Origin: Rhizobiales bacterium Ga0077537
GTDB lineage: Bacteria > Pseudomonadota > Alphaproteobacteria > Rhizobiales > Hyphomicrobiaceae
Assembly: GCA_001464955.1 (NCBI GenBank)
Contig: LNEM01000027.1
Coordinates: forward strand, 62,001 to 126,000
Direction: 5' to 3'
DNA: 64,000 bases
In this document: positions 55,338-64,000 of the stretch, piece by piece
How positions within the stretch are numbered: position 1 is the first letter of the stretch
Layout: each line of letters starts with the position of its first letter
Translations under genes and position numbers: made by a program
Notes under the pieces: generated by a model
What the model saw: only the letters and a program-made list of their open reading frames with translations
Databases searched by the model: none
What the model was told of the DNA's origin: nothing

Positions 55338-56859
55338 GCTCCGGAGCTGGATCGGCTGGGCCGCGCTTTCGATCGCGGTCGTCCTGCCGACGCTCGCCCT
55401 TGTCCCGTTCGGATGGCTCTGGCTCTGGCAGAACGGCTATTTCTTCTACTGGCTGGGTGCCGCTCTGGCCGTGTCGGTGGCTGCGTTCGGGGTTCGGGTC
55501 TGGCTCCTGCGCCGGGCAGCGGCTGCGCTCAGGGACGACGTGACCACGAAACCCGTAGCTCCCGGGAGCGACGTATCCTCGCCCCGCGAAAAGGCCGCGC
55601 GAGAGGCCGTCGAAACCATGGCCCGCACGGTCGATCCGGAGGCCATCACGGGCCGGGAAGCCCTGACCAACCTCGGCCTCGCCACCGTCGAAGCCGTCGC
55701 CCGGCATCTCCGTCCGGAGGCGCGCGAGCCTCTCTGGGCCTTCACCGTTCCGGAGGCGCTGACCCTGATCGAGCGGGTGAGCCAGCGCCTTCGCCCCCTC
55801 GTCGTCGCGAACGTGCCATTGGGCGACCGGCTCACCGTCGGGCAGGTGCTCCAGCTCTACCGCTGGCGATCTGTCATCGACGTGGCGTCGAGCGCCTACG
55901 ACATCTGGCGCGTGGTGCGGCTGATGAACCCCGTGTCCGCTGTAACGCAGGAAATCCGCGAGCGCCTGAGCAAGGAGATGTACGCCGGCCTCAAGGACGA
56001 GCTGGCGAAGCGATTGCTCGCCACCTTCGTGCGTGAAGTCGGCGAGGCCGCCATCGACCTCTACAGCGGCCGGCTTGCCGTCCCGGAAGCCGAGTTGCCC
56101 TCGGGTCGTTTGAAGGCCGAGGCCGGCCCCGATCCCGCCACCTCGGCACCGCTGCGCTTGCTGCTCGCCGGCCGGTCGGGGAGTGGCAAATCGAGCCTGA
56201 TCAATGCGCTCGCGAACGAAATCCACGCCGCCGCCGACGCCCTTCCGCAGACGCGCGCCTACACGGCCTACGAGGTACAGCGCGACGGCAAGCCCCCCGT
56301 GGTGCTCGTCGACAGCCCCGGACTGACCCGCCCGGAGGATCAGTCCGCCCTGACGAGCCACGCCGACGAATGTGACCTCATCCTATGGGTTGTGGCGGCG
56401 GACCGCCCCGACCGCGAGATGGATCGCGCCGGCCTGGCCGCCATCCGGGCCCATTTCGCGGCCCGCACCGAGCGCCCAGCGCCGCCCGTCGTCATCGTCA
56501 TGACGCATGTCGACCGGCTACGTCCGTTCACCGAATGGAGCCCCCCCTACGACATAGCGAACCCCTCGACGCCGAAGGCGCGCTCGATCCGCGATGCCAT
56601 GGACGCCGTCGCCGAGGATCTCGGACGGCCGATCGCAGACATCGTGCCGGTGAGCCTTGCCCCCGACCGGGAGAGCTACAACGTCGATCTCGTATGGGCG
56701 AAGCTCGTCGACGCGCTTCCGGCCGCCAAGAGTGCGAGCCTCATGCGCCGTGTTGCCGAAGCTCGCCGCGCAACCGACTGGCGGCGCGTGCTGGGGCAGG
56801 CCGTCGGCGCAGGTCGCCTCGCCGCCGGCATCCTCCTTCCGGACCGCTCGAAGGGATGA
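55324..56859 (+). CDS. Membrane-anchored GTPase
   Basis: The 511-residue protein starts with two transmembrane helices (about 10-32 and 38-60), then a helical stretch, then a G domain with GRSGSGKSSLINALAN near 282, DSPGL near 330 and THVDR near 393 as the G4 motif. It overlaps the preceding GTPase gene by 14 bases. The layout, with membrane anchor first and P-loop last, recalls GTPases that pair with DUF697 proteins. The cellular role is unknown. Confidence 0.8.
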   Translation: MANDRLRSWIGWAALSIAVVLPTLALVPFGWLWLWQNGYFFYWLGAALAVSVAAFGVRVWLLRRAAAALRDDVTTKPVAPGSDVSSPREKAAREAVETMARTVDPEAITGREALTNLGLATVEAVARHLRPEAREPLWAFTVPEALTLIERVSQRLRPLVVANVPLGDRLTVGQVLQLYRWRSVIDVASSAYDIWRVVRLMNPVSAVTQEIRERLSKEMYAGLKDELAKRLLATFVREVGEAAIDLYSGRLAVPEAELPSGRLKAEAGPDPATSAPLRLLLAGRSGSGKSSLINALANEIHAAADALPQTRAYTAYEVQRDGKPPVVLVDSPGLTRPEDQSALTSHADECDLILWVVAADRPDREMDRAGLAAIRAHFAARTERPAPPVVIVMTHVDRLRPFTEWSPPYDIANPSTPKARSIRDAMDAVAEDLGRPIADIVPVSLAPDRESYNVDLVWAKLVDALPAAKSASLMRRVAEARRATDWRRVLGQAVGAGRLAAGILLPDRSKG

Positions 56860-56883
56860 AGCCACACCCCGGTCGCTCCGGCC

Positions 56884-57264
56884 TCACTCGAACAGCTTGA
56901 GCTGCCGGTGCGTATCGGCACGGCAGGCGACGGCGGGAATGCGCCGATACCCGAAGGCCGTCCGGTCGACGGCATGCGGGTAGCGCTCGCGAAACAGCGC
57001 CTCCGCCTTGCCCCGCGAGCCCGGAAAGCGCTCGCCCCACCAGATCTCGTAGAGCCGCTTCGGATCGCAGCCGAACCGCGCTGCGAGGTGCTTCGGTCGG
57101 AGCCGCAGCCAGCGTCCGATCCAGATCTCGATCGCTTCCGCCTCGCCGAGGGCTGGCGCAGCCCCGGCGTTAACCTGTGTTTCTGACTCTGACGGACACG
57201 CGAGCACGGCGACCCTTGACCTCAATTCCTCATTCGTTCCATTGATCACGCGAAATTCGAGCAT
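56884..57264 (-). CDS. Hypothetical protein with possible helix-turn-helix
   Basis: I do not recognise this 126-residue protein. The middle ([35 protein letters not shown] in parts, about 54-88) has the look of a helix-turn-helix with unusual tryptophan content, followed by a basic helix ([15 protein letters not shown]) and [19 protein letters not shown] at 57264 is the best start; the long upstream open frame is a hisA shadow. It converges on the GTPase pair and is divergent from hisA. Confidence 0.5.
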   Translation of the reverse strand: MLEFRVINGTNEELRSRVAVLACPSESETQVNAGAAPALGEAEAIEIWIGRWLRLRPKHLAARFGCDPKRLYEIWWGERFPGSRGKAEALFRERYPHAVDRTAFGYRRIPAVACRADTHRQLKLFE

Positions 57265-57330
57265 TCTCGTGGCCGATCCCGGTCGCGATGCCGGCAAGCC
57301 CCGGCCGCTCCAGCCGAGGAACGCGCTGCC

Positions 57331-58074
57331 ATGATCCTCTTTCCCGCGATCGATCTCAAGGACGGCCAGTGTGTCCGCCTGAAGCTCGGCGAGATGAGCG
57401 AGGCGACCGTCTTCAACGACGACCCGGCGGCCCAGGCCCGCACCTTCGAGGAGCAGGGCTTCGAGTACCTGCACATCGTCGACCTGAACGGCGCCTTCGC
57501 CGGCCACCCGGTCAACGGCGCAGCGGTCGAGGCGATCCTGGCGGCCGTCCGCATGCCGGTCCAGCTCGGCGGCGGCATTCGCGACCTCGCCACTATCGAG
57601 ACGTGGCTGGCGAAGGGCATCCGCCGCGTCATTCTGGGTACGATCGCGGTGCGTGACCCTGCCCTCGTGCGGGAAGCAGCCCGGAAGTTCCCCGGCCGCG
57701 TGGCCGTCGGCATCGACGCCAAGGGCGGCAAGGTCGCCGTCGAGGGCTGGGCCGAGACGTCCGAGCTGACCATCGTCGACCTCGCCCACCGCTTCGAGGA
57801 CGCCGGCGTCGCGGCCATCATCTACACCGACATCGACCGCGACGGCATCTTGAAGGGCCTGAACCTGCCGTCGACGGCAGCCCTCGCCGCCGCGACCTCG
57901 ATCCCGGTGATCGCCTCCGGTGGCCTTGCCAGCATGGACGACGTGGAAGCGCTGCTTAGGCCCGAGAACGCCCGCCTCGAAGGTGCCATCACGGGACGCG
58001 CCCTCTACGACGGCCGCCTCGATGCGAAGGCCGCTCTGGCACGCATCCGTCAGGCGCGAGGCGCCCGGGCCTGA
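57331..58074 (+). CDS. hisA: HisA-type phosphoribosylformimino-AICAR-ribotide isomerase
   Basis: HisA converts ProFAR to PRFAR in histidine synthesis. The 247-residue barrel has [14 protein letters not shown] with D8, [14 protein letters not shown] near 77, [16 protein letters not shown] with D129 and [12 protein letters not shown] near 165. These are HisA rather than HisF features. No other his gene is next to it, whereas relatives often have hisHAF together. An additional copy elsewhere cannot be excluded. Confidence 0.92.
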   Translation: MILFPAIDLKDGQCVRLKLGEMSEATVFNDDPAAQARTFEEQGFEYLHIVDLNGAFAGHPVNGAAVEAILAAVRMPVQLGGGIRDLATIETWLAKGIRRVILGTIAVRDPALVREAARKFPGRVAVGIDAKGGKVAVEGWAETSELTIVDLAHRFEDAGVAAIIYTDIDRDGILKGLNLPSTAALAAATSIPVIASGGLASMDDVEALLRPENARLEGAITGRALYDGRLDAKAALARIRQARGARA

Positions 58075-58090
58075 ACCTTGGCGGACCAGT

Positions 58091-58468
58091 TCACGTCACG
58101 CCGTAGCGGTTCGGGCCGTGCGCGCCCTTGCCCTTGACGATAGCCGAAAGCACCACGTCTGCCGTCCACGTGGTGAACACCGTCGCCATCTCCGGGCTCG
58201 GCCGCGGCCCTTCGTCGACGTTGCCGTGTGTGATGACGAACTCGTGGCTCGAGGTCCCGACCAGCTCGAGCCGGTAATAGCGGAACCGGTCGCCGATATC
58301 CTCCGGCCGCCAGATGTGCCAGCTGAGATCGTTGGGCGTCACGTCTTCGGGCGGGAGGTGCTCGGCTCTCGGGCTGACGCGCACGCGGTAGCCCCACCCC
58401 GTCGGCAGGTGGTCCTGCAGCAGGTCGGCGACGATGCGCTTCGTTTCCTCGACGTCCATGCCAGCCAT
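58091..58468 (-). CDS. Conserved hypothetical protein
   Basis: I do not recognise this 125-residue protein. It contains RRIVADLL-like helix (DVEETKRIVADLLQDHLP), WGYRVRVSPRAEHLP and an aromatic segment (DLSWHIWRPEDIGDRFRYYRLE), with no signal peptide or membrane helix. The second ATG, at 58459, is an alternative start. It is 13 bases after the NHL-repeat gene on the same strand, so the two probably share a transcript. Confidence 0.55.
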   Translation of the reverse strand: MAGMDVEETKRIVADLLQDHLPTGWGYRVRVSPRAEHLPPEDVTPNDLSWHIWRPEDIGDRFRYYRLELVGTSSHEFVITHGNVDEGPRPSPEMATVFTTWTADVVLSAIVKGKGAHGPNRYGVT

Positions 58469-58481
58469 TCGGACAGCGTCC

Positions 58482-59453
58482 TCAGCTCACCCGCTCGAGC
58501 TTCTGCAGTGATCGGAGCGGCCTCGGCATCGGCTGGCCGGGAAATGCTGTCGGCCAGTTGGTGTACGAGACCTCACCGACATAGATGTCGCCGCGGCTGT
58601 CGATCGCAAGGCCGTGCGGCGCGATGAACCGCCCCGGCTCGAGGCCCGCACCCTCCTCGCCGCCAAGACGCGCGATCAACTTACCCTGACTGTCGACGAC
58701 CGAAAGCCTTGGCCCGAGATTCTTGTAGGCGAGGTTGACAGGCATGCCCGGCCCGAGCTCACCGACGAAGAAAGTCGGCGTCGTGGTGCCCTTGCCGCAG
58801 GCGCAGTAGAGGCCGCAGGGCCGGTGCAGGTTGCGCCACTCGGTCTCGTAGCGGCCATCGCCGTCGAAGACCTGCACGCGGTGGTTCTCGCGGTCCGCCA
58901 CATAGACCCAGCCATCGGCGTCGGTGACGATGTTATGGACGAGATTGAACTGCCCCGGCCCGGTCCCCGTCTCACCCCACGACTTGAGGAGGCGGCCGTC
59001 TGGCGTGAACTTGTGCACCGAGGCGTTGCCGTAGCCGTCGGAAACGTAGATCTCGCCCTTGGGACTGAGTGCGGTATGCGTGCACCGGTGGAACGGCTCG
59101 CCGGACATGAACGGGGCGGGTTTTCCCGGCACGCCGAGCGTCATCACGACCTTGCCGTCCGTCGTGCACTTGCGCACCGTGTGGTCGCCGTCGTCGGTGC
59201 AGTAGAGAAAATCGTCCTTGTCGATGTGAAGGCCGTGCGCGCGCTTGAACACGCCCTCGCCCCAGCTTGTGATGAACGAACCGTCACGGTCGAACACCAT
59301 CATCGGATGCGCGCCGCGATTGAAGACGTAGACGCGGTCCTTGGAATCGACGCCGACGGCGCCGACGTCCATGAACTCCCATCCGTCGGGCAGCTTCGCC
59401 CAGTTCTCGATCACCCGGTAGCGATACTCCCCCGACCCGAGCATCTGAGACAT
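58482..59453 (-). CDS. NHL-repeat beta-propeller protein (PAL-like)
   Basis: The 323-residue product is a six-bladed beta-propeller with repeated units such as GAVGVDSKDRVYVFNRGAHPMMVFDRDG, HGLHIDKDDFLYCTDDGDHTVRKCT and HGLAIDSRGDIYVGEV (each given in part). Animal peptidyl-alpha-hydroxyglycine amidating lyase has this fold, and many bacterial homologues are annotated so, but no such substrate is expected here. There is no signal peptide. GGGAGATGCCACC precedes ATG 59453. Its role is unknown. Confidence 0.82.
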   Translation of the reverse strand: MSQMLGSGEYRYRVIENWAKLPDGWEFMDVGAVGVDSKDRVYVFNRGAHPMMVFDRDGSFITSWGEGVFKRAHGLHIDKDDFLYCTDDGDHTVRKCTTDGKVVMTLGVPGKPAPFMSGEPFHRCTHTALSPKGEIYVSDGYGNASVHKFTPDGRLLKSWGETGTGPGQFNLVHNIVTDADGWVYVADRENHRVQVFDGDGRYETEWRNLHRPCGLYCACGKGTTTPTFFVGELGPGMPVNLAYKNLGPRLSVVDSQGKLIARLGGEEGAGLEPGRFIAPHGLAIDSRGDIYVGEVSYTNWPTAFPGQPMPRPLRSLQKLERVS

Positions 59454-59619
59454 GGTGGCATCTCCCTGACTGATATGGCGCAAGACTAGAGCAGGATCGC
59501 GCCCGAAAGCGAGCTTGCCGCAAGGTCCTCGCAACTGCGTAACCGGAATTGGCCGCGAAGCTAGGCAAACCAGCGACCAAGTGTAACCATGACGCGGCAC
59601 CCGTTGGAACCGCATCGAC

Positions 59620-61236
59620 ATGAGCCAGGCTGCCGACACCCAGGAACTGACCGCGCTGCGGCGCGCGGCCATTCTGGTGTCCGGCATGTTGACCGTAACG
59701 CTCTATTTCACGACCATCCTGGTCGTCTCGACGGTCCTGCCGCAGATCCAGGGGGCCATGTCGGCGACCCCGGACGAGGTGTCCTGGATCGTCACGTTCA
59801 ACATTCTGGCCATTGCGATCGCGACCCCCATGACGGGCTGGCTGGTGGCCCGGTTCGGTCGTCGCCGCACGATGTGCACGTGCGTGGCGGGCTTCGTTTT
59901 GTCGACCCTGATGTGCGGTCTCGCCCCATCGCTCGAGACGCTGATCTTCTGGCGCATCGTGCAGGGTGCCATCGGCGCACCCACGGTCCCTCTGGCCCAA
60001 TCGATCCTGCTCGACATCTACCCCAAGGAGCAGCACCGCTTCGTCATGGGCATGAACGGCATGGGCGTCATCCTCGGCCCCATCATCGGCCCGACGCTCG
60101 CCGGTCAGCTCGCCGAGGACATCGGCTGGCGATGGGCGTTCCACATGCTCCTGCCCGTGAGCGTCCTCGCATTTCTCGGCCTGTTCCTGCTGCTGCCGCG
60201 CGACCAGAAGACAGAGCGCATCCGCTTCGACTGGATCGGCTTCCTGTCGCTGTCGATCGCCGTCGGCTGCCTGCAGTACCTGCTCGCCCGAGGGCCACGG
60301 CTCGACTGGTTCGAGAGCCAGCAGCTCGTGGTCGCGAGCATCGTCGGCGTGGTGAGCTTCTACGTCTTCATCGCCCATAGCGTGACGGCCGAGAAGCCGT
60401 TTCTCGACCTGCGGCTCCTGACCAATCGAAACCTCGCCCTAGGCTTCCTGCTGGTCACGCTGTTCGGCATGCTGGCATTTACGCCGATGGTGATTCTGCC
60501 GACATTGCTCCGCCAGCACGTGGGCTACCCGGATGCCCTCGTCGGCTGGGTCATCGGCAGCCGCGGTGTGGGCGGTCTGATCGGGTTTTTCCTCGCCATG
60601 TGGATCGAGCGGATCGACCCGCGGCTGTCGATGGCGACCGGCTTCTGCCTGCTCGCCATGTCCGGGCTATGGCTGACCTTCATCAACATCGACGTCACGC
60701 CGTGGGAACTGGCCGTGAACGGCATGGTGCAGGGCATGTGTATCGGCATCGTCTTCGTGCCGCTGTCGATCGCGACGTTCTCAGACCTCGAGCCGAGGAA
60801 GCGACCGGAAGCGCTTGGCGTGTTCCACCTGCTGCGGAACCTGGGCTCGAGCCTGTTCATCTCCGTCACGATCGCCAGCATCGTCGCCTCGACCGGCGCC
60901 AACTACGCCCGCATGATCGAAGTGCTGAACCCGTTCAATCCCGCGTTGTCGCTGCCGTGGGTCGTGGGCGCGTGGGATGCTTCGACGTCGGCCGGCCTCT
61001 CCCGCCTCTCGCGCGAGGTGACGCGGCAGGCCTCCGTGATCGCCTACATCAACGCCTTTGGCCTGTTCACGATCGTCGCCGCCTGCGCCGTACCGGCAGC
61101 GCTCCTTTTGCGCCGGGCGCGCCCGGCGGCGGCCGATGTTGCGGTCCCGGCAGCCGTCGCCAAGGCCGCGCCCCAGCCATCACCGTCCAAGGCTGCACCT
61201 GAGCCGGATGCAGCCAGAAAGGCCGCCGCCGAGTAG
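59620..61236 (+). CDS. DHA2 family (EmrB/QacA-type) MFS drug exporter
   Basis: The 538-residue product has about 14 hydrophobic helices as in DHA2 exporters. Family motifs are VSTVLPQIQGAMSATPDEVSWIVTFNILA in part in helix 1-2, GWLVARFGRRRTM in the 2-3 loop, RIVQGAIGAPTVPLAQSILLDIYP near helix 4 and GMNGMGVILGPIIGPTLAGQL (motif C, proline/glycine-rich) in helix 5. The last 40 residues are Ala/Pro/Lys-rich and probably cytoplasmic. No EmrA-type periplasmic adaptor gene is adjacent. ATG at 59620 gives the normal N-terminus. Confidence 0.9.
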   Translation: MSQAADTQELTALRRAAILVSGMLTVTLYFTTILVVSTVLPQIQGAMSATPDEVSWIVTFNILAIAIATPMTGWLVARFGRRRTMCTCVAGFVLSTLMCGLAPSLETLIFWRIVQGAIGAPTVPLAQSILLDIYPKEQHRFVMGMNGMGVILGPIIGPTLAGQLAEDIGWRWAFHMLLPVSVLAFLGLFLLLPRDQKTERIRFDWIGFLSLSIAVGCLQYLLARGPRLDWFESQQLVVASIVGVVSFYVFIAHSVTAEKPFLDLRLLTNRNLALGFLLVTLFGMLAFTPMVILPTLLRQHVGYPDALVGWVIGSRGVGGLIGFFLAMWIERIDPRLSMATGFCLLAMSGLWLTFINIDVTPWELAVNGMVQGMCIGIVFVPLSIATFSDLEPRKRPEALGVFHLLRNLGSSLFISVTIASIVASTGANYARMIEVLNPFNPALSLPWVVGAWDASTSAGLSRLSREVTRQASVIAYINAFGLFTIVAACAVPAALLLRRARPAAADVAVPAAVAKAAPQPSPSKAAPEPDAARKAAAE

Positions 61237-61384
61237 GCGGTGACAGCCACATTCGGTTAGCCCTCCCGCCGTCGCCTCGTGCAGCGCTCCAGCGAATTGT
61301 GCTAGACACAGGCCCCAACGGTCGGGCCGTCGCCCGTCCTCGTCCATCGCCAGCCGCCGCCCCGGCCGATCGTGAGCGACCACC

Positions 61385-62632
61385 GTGTCAGAGACCTCGA
61401 AGCGCATCCTCCTCGTCATCGGCGGCGGCATTGCCGCCTACAAGTGCCTGGAGTTGATCCGTCGCGCCCGCGACAGGGGCTATCGCGTGCGGGCCGTCAT
61501 GACCAGGGCCGCCGCGGAGTTCGTGACGCCCCTCTCGGTTGGCGCGTTGACCGGCGACCGGGTGTTCGCTGACCTGTTCAGCCTCGACGATGAGCGAGAG
61601 ATCGGCCACATCCGCCTGTCCCGCGAGGCCGATCTGATCGTGGTTGCGCCCGCAACCGCGGACCTTCTTGCCAAGATGGCGGGCGGCCACGCCGACGATC
61701 TCGCGACCGCCGTCCTGCTCGCGACCGACAAGCCGGTGCTGGTCGCGCCCGCGATGAACCCGTTCATGTGGCGCCACCCGGCGACCCGGCGCAATGTGGC
61801 GCAACTGGCCGCCGACGGCATCGCGATCGTCGGCCCGAACAGCGGCGAGATGGCTGAACGGAACGAAGCCGGTCCCGGCCGCATGGCCGAGCCGCACGAG
61901 ATCCTCGCCGCCATCGAGGCGCGCCTTGCGACCACCGCAACGCATCGAATGGCGAAGGGGCCACTTGCCGGGCGCCACGTGCTGATCACGTCGGGACCAA
62001 CCCACGAGCCCATCGATCCCGTGCGCTACATCGCCAACCGGTCGTCGGGAAAGCAGGGCCACGCCATCGCGGCGGCGGCAGCGGCGCTCGGCGCCCGCGT
62101 GACGCTCGTCTCGGGTCCGTCGGCACAGCCCGATCCGGCCGGCGTCGACGTGATCCACGTCGAGTCCGCGCGCGACATGCTGGCAGCGGTCGAGGCATCA
62201 CTCCCCGCGGACTGTGCGGTCTTTGCAGCCGCCGTCGCCGACTGGCGCGTCGCCAACGCCACTGACGAGAAGATCAAGAAGGACGGCAAGAGCCGTACCC
62301 CGCGCCTCGAGCTGGTCGAGAACCCCGACATCCTGCGCACCATCGCCAACGAGCCGCCCGGCCGTCGTCCGCCGCTGGTGATCGGCTTCGCCGCCGAGAC
62401 CGAGAACGTCCTCGAGTATGCGCGGAAGAAGCGCAAGGCGAAGGGCTGCGACTGGATCGTTGCCAACGACGTCAGCCCTGAAACAGGCATCATGGGTGGC
62501 GACCGGAACACGGTGCACCTGATCACCGAGACCGGTGTCGACAGCTGGCCGGAAATGGACAAACCGGCCGTCGCCCGAGTGTTGATGGAGCGGGCCGCCA
62601 GTCACCTCCTCACCCTGACGGCCACGACCTGA
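61385..62632 (+). CDS. coaBC: Bifunctional phosphopantothenoylcysteine decarboxylase/synthetase
   Basis: This enzyme makes 4-phosphopantetheine from phosphopantothenate and cysteine in coenzyme A synthesis. The 415-residue product has the FMN-dependent CoaC half with [15 protein letters not shown], catalytic H75 in [18 protein letters not shown] in part and PAMNPFMW near 123, and the CoaB half from about 193 with [25 protein letters not shown] in part and [12 protein letters not shown] at 61385 starts the conserved sequence. Its TGA overlaps the dut ATG (TGATG). Confidence 0.95.
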   Translation: MSETSKRILLVIGGGIAAYKCLELIRRARDRGYRVRAVMTRAAAEFVTPLSVGALTGDRVFADLFSLDDEREIGHIRLSREADLIVVAPATADLLAKMAGGHADDLATAVLLATDKPVLVAPAMNPFMWRHPATRRNVAQLAADGIAIVGPNSGEMAERNEAGPGRMAEPHEILAAIEARLATTATHRMAKGPLAGRHVLITSGPTHEPIDPVRYIANRSSGKQGHAIAAAAAALGARVTLVSGPSAQPDPAGVDVIHVESARDMLAAVEASLPADCAVFAAAVADWRVANATDEKIKKDGKSRTPRLELVENPDILRTIANEPPGRRPPLVIGFAAETENVLEYARKKRKAKGCDWIVANDVSPETGIMGGDRNTVHLITETGVDSWPEMDKPAVARVLMERAASHLLTLTATT

Positions 62633-63201
62633 TGGCGACCGTCAGCCGAAAGCCGCGCGTCAGGCTGCTCCGCCTCCCGCACGCCGCCGATCTGCCGATC
62701 CCGGCCTACCAGACCGCGCAGGCAGCCGGCCTCGATTTGTCGGCAGCCGTTCCGGCCGATGCGCCACTGACGCTCGCCCCGGGCGCCCGGGCGCTCGTCC
62801 CGACCGGTCTCGTGATGGAACTGCCGCCCGGCTACGAAGGCCAGGTGCGCCCGCGCTCGGGCCTCGCCGCTCGCCACGGCGTCACCGTGCTGAACAGCCC
62901 CGGCACAATCGACGCCGACTATCGGGGCGAGGTGCAGGTGATCCTCGTCAATCTCGGCGCCGAGCCCTTTACGATCACGCGCGGCGAGCGCATCGCGCAG
63001 CTGGTGATCGCGCCCGTCGTGCAGGCGACGCTCGCCGAAGTGAAGGCCGTCGGCGCGACGGCGCGCGGCAGTGGTGGCTTCGGCTCTACCGGAACCAAAC
63101 CAAATGCCGCGAAGTCAAGGGCCACGACAGGCGGTCAGAAAAGAAAAGCCGCCACCTCCACGGCGGCCCGCTCGAAAAAGTCGCCCATCCCGAGGCGCTG
63201 A
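62632..63201 (+). CDS. dut: dUTP diphosphatase with a basic C-terminal tail
   Basis: Dut hydrolyses dUTP to dUMP, limiting uracil in DNA. The conserved core shows motif 1 (AAGLDLSAA), motif 2 ([10 protein letters not shown]), motif 3 ([11 protein letters not shown]), motif 4 ([13 protein letters not shown]) and motif 5 ([10 protein letters not shown]). The total is 189 residues, longer than the usual 150: after motif 5 there are about 35 residues rich in Lys, Arg, Ser and Thr. The start overlaps the coaBC stop, so translation is coupled. Confidence 0.95.
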   Translation: MATVSRKPRVRLLRLPHAADLPIPAYQTAQAAGLDLSAAVPADAPLTLAPGARALVPTGLVMELPPGYEGQVRPRSGLAARHGVTVLNSPGTIDADYRGEVQVILVNLGAEPFTITRGERIAQLVIAPVVQATLAEVKAVGATARGSGGFGSTGTKPNAAKSRATTGGQKRKAATSTAARSKKSPIPRR

Positions 63202-63331
63202 CACGAAAAATTTGAGCTGTCGGCACCTCAGCCCCCGGCACGACCGCTCTCTCCCGGGCGCTTGCTCTGCCGGCGCGCCGGGTCTAGGCCAAACAAAAAG
63301 ACCGAGCCGTCAGCCACGAAGGAACGCCACG

Positions 63332-64000
63332 ATGACCGCGACGCACGAGATCAGGACCTTGGCCGCCATCGGACGCATCGGACGCGGCAAGATCTACGAG
63401 AACATCGCCGAAACGATCGCCAACACGCCGCTGGTCCGCCTGTCGCGGCTCCGGGCGGCGGCAGGAGCCAAGGCCGACATCCTCCTGAAGCTCGAGTTCT
63501 TCAATCCGCTGAGTTCGGTCAAGGACCGCATCGGCGTCGCCATGATCGACACGCTGGAGGCCTCCGGTCGCCTGAAGCCCGGCGGCACGCTGGTGGAACC
63601 GACGTCGGGCAACACCGGCATCGGTCTCGCGTTCGTGGCGGCGGCCCGCGGCTACAAGATGATCCTCACGATGCCGGACTCGATGTCGATCGAACGCCGC
63701 AAGATCCTCGCCCATCTCGGCGCCGAGATCGTGCTGACCCCGCGCGAGAAGGGCATGAAGGGCGCCATCGCGAAAGCCGAGGAGATCGTCGCCGCGACGC
63801 CCGGCGCCGTCATGCCGGCCCAGTTCGACAACCCGGCCAACCCGTTGGTCCACGAGAAGACGACTGCCGAGGAGATCTGGGCCGACACCGGCGGCAACAT
63901 CGATGCGCTGGTGGTCGGCATCGGCACCGGCGGCACCCTGACGGGTTGCGCGCGGGTTCTGAAGGCGCGACGTCCCGGCATGAAGGTGTTCGCCGTCGAG
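63332..64000 (+). CDS. cysK: Cysteine synthase (O-acetylserine sulfhydrylase), N-terminal part
   Basis: The frame runs to the window edge and gives the first 223 residues. Cysteine synthase joins O-acetylserine with sulfide using PLP. The Schiff-base lysine is K64 in [11 protein letters not shown]; the substrate loop [11 protein letters not shown] lies near 91, and [12 protein letters not shown] near 200 binds the PLP phosphate. ATG at 63332 has AAGGA upstream. A possible promoter, CTTGCT (63261-63266) with TCTAGG (63283-63288) at 16 bases, precedes it. Confidence 0.93.
   Translation, partial: MTATHEIRTLAAIGRIGRGKIYENIAETIANTPLVRLSRLRAAAGAKADILLKLEFFNPLSSVKDRIGVAMIDTLEASGRLKPGGTLVEPTSGNTGIGLAFVAAARGYKMILTMPDSMSIERRKILAHLGAEIVLTPREKGMKGAIAKAEEIVAATPGAVMPAQFDNPANPLVHEKTTAEEIWADTGGNIDALVVGIGTGGTLTGCARVLKARRPGMKVFAVE

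Overview
The window is high-GC DNA from an alphaproteobacterium, probably of the Hyphomicrobiales (Rhizobiales) or a close relative. The evidence is the conserved block trmB, rimP-nusA-ylxR-infB, rbfA, truB, rpsO, pnp; the FYDLN-type zinc-ribbon protein divergent from aroA; Irr/ICE-like and CTTGAC-type regulatory motifs; and ispE beside a large secreted TPR protein. I see no rRNA, tRNA, CRISPR array, insertion sequence or prophage.

Layout. 1-12 kb is the housekeeping translation and RNA-decay block, closed by a strong terminator after pnp. 12-25 kb holds a polyprenyl-phosphate sugar transferase, an SDR, katG with its own terminator and an Irr-like palindrome upstream, an OtnC-like aldolase, an ABC-F ATPase that looks leaderless, a secreted thermonuclease, a GntR/MmgE-PrpD/MFS catabolic unit and a four-domain rhodanese. 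26-33 kb is an acyl-CoA catabolic region: SDR, alpha/beta-hydrolase-domain protein and two paired acyl-CoA dehydrogenases, facing a DUF35 protein and a thiolase-fold protein without the usual cysteines. 33-41 kb carries aroA, an old-yellow-enzyme-type Fe-S flavoprotein with a GlcG-like protein, and an amidase with a small overlapping partner gene.

The most notable region is 40-47 kb. Positions 41451-42068 encode one AhpD-like protein interrupted by a single in-frame TGA. The TGA falls exactly on the second cysteine of the AhpD motif C-x2-C-x3-H and is followed at a suitable distance by a hairpin with a GGUC apical loop, as in the E. coli fdhF SECIS. A fused FAD-oxidoreductase/SelD selenophosphate synthetase gene lies about 2 kb away. 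This is best read as a selenoprotein with a C-Y-Y-Sec centre, which ordinary gene calling would split in two. It sits among two luciferase-like flavin/F420 oxidoreductases, a radical SAM enzyme and divergent MarR and LysR regulators. selA, selB and selC are not visible here and would have to lie elsewhere.

48-64 kb returns to mixed housekeeping: an MBL hydrolase, ispE, the TPR protein, a PLP dehydratase, a DUF4337 membrane protein followed by two overlapping GTPase genes, a lone hisA, an NHL-repeat protein, a DHA2 exporter, translationally coupled coaBC-dut, and the start of a cysK-type gene cut by the window edge.
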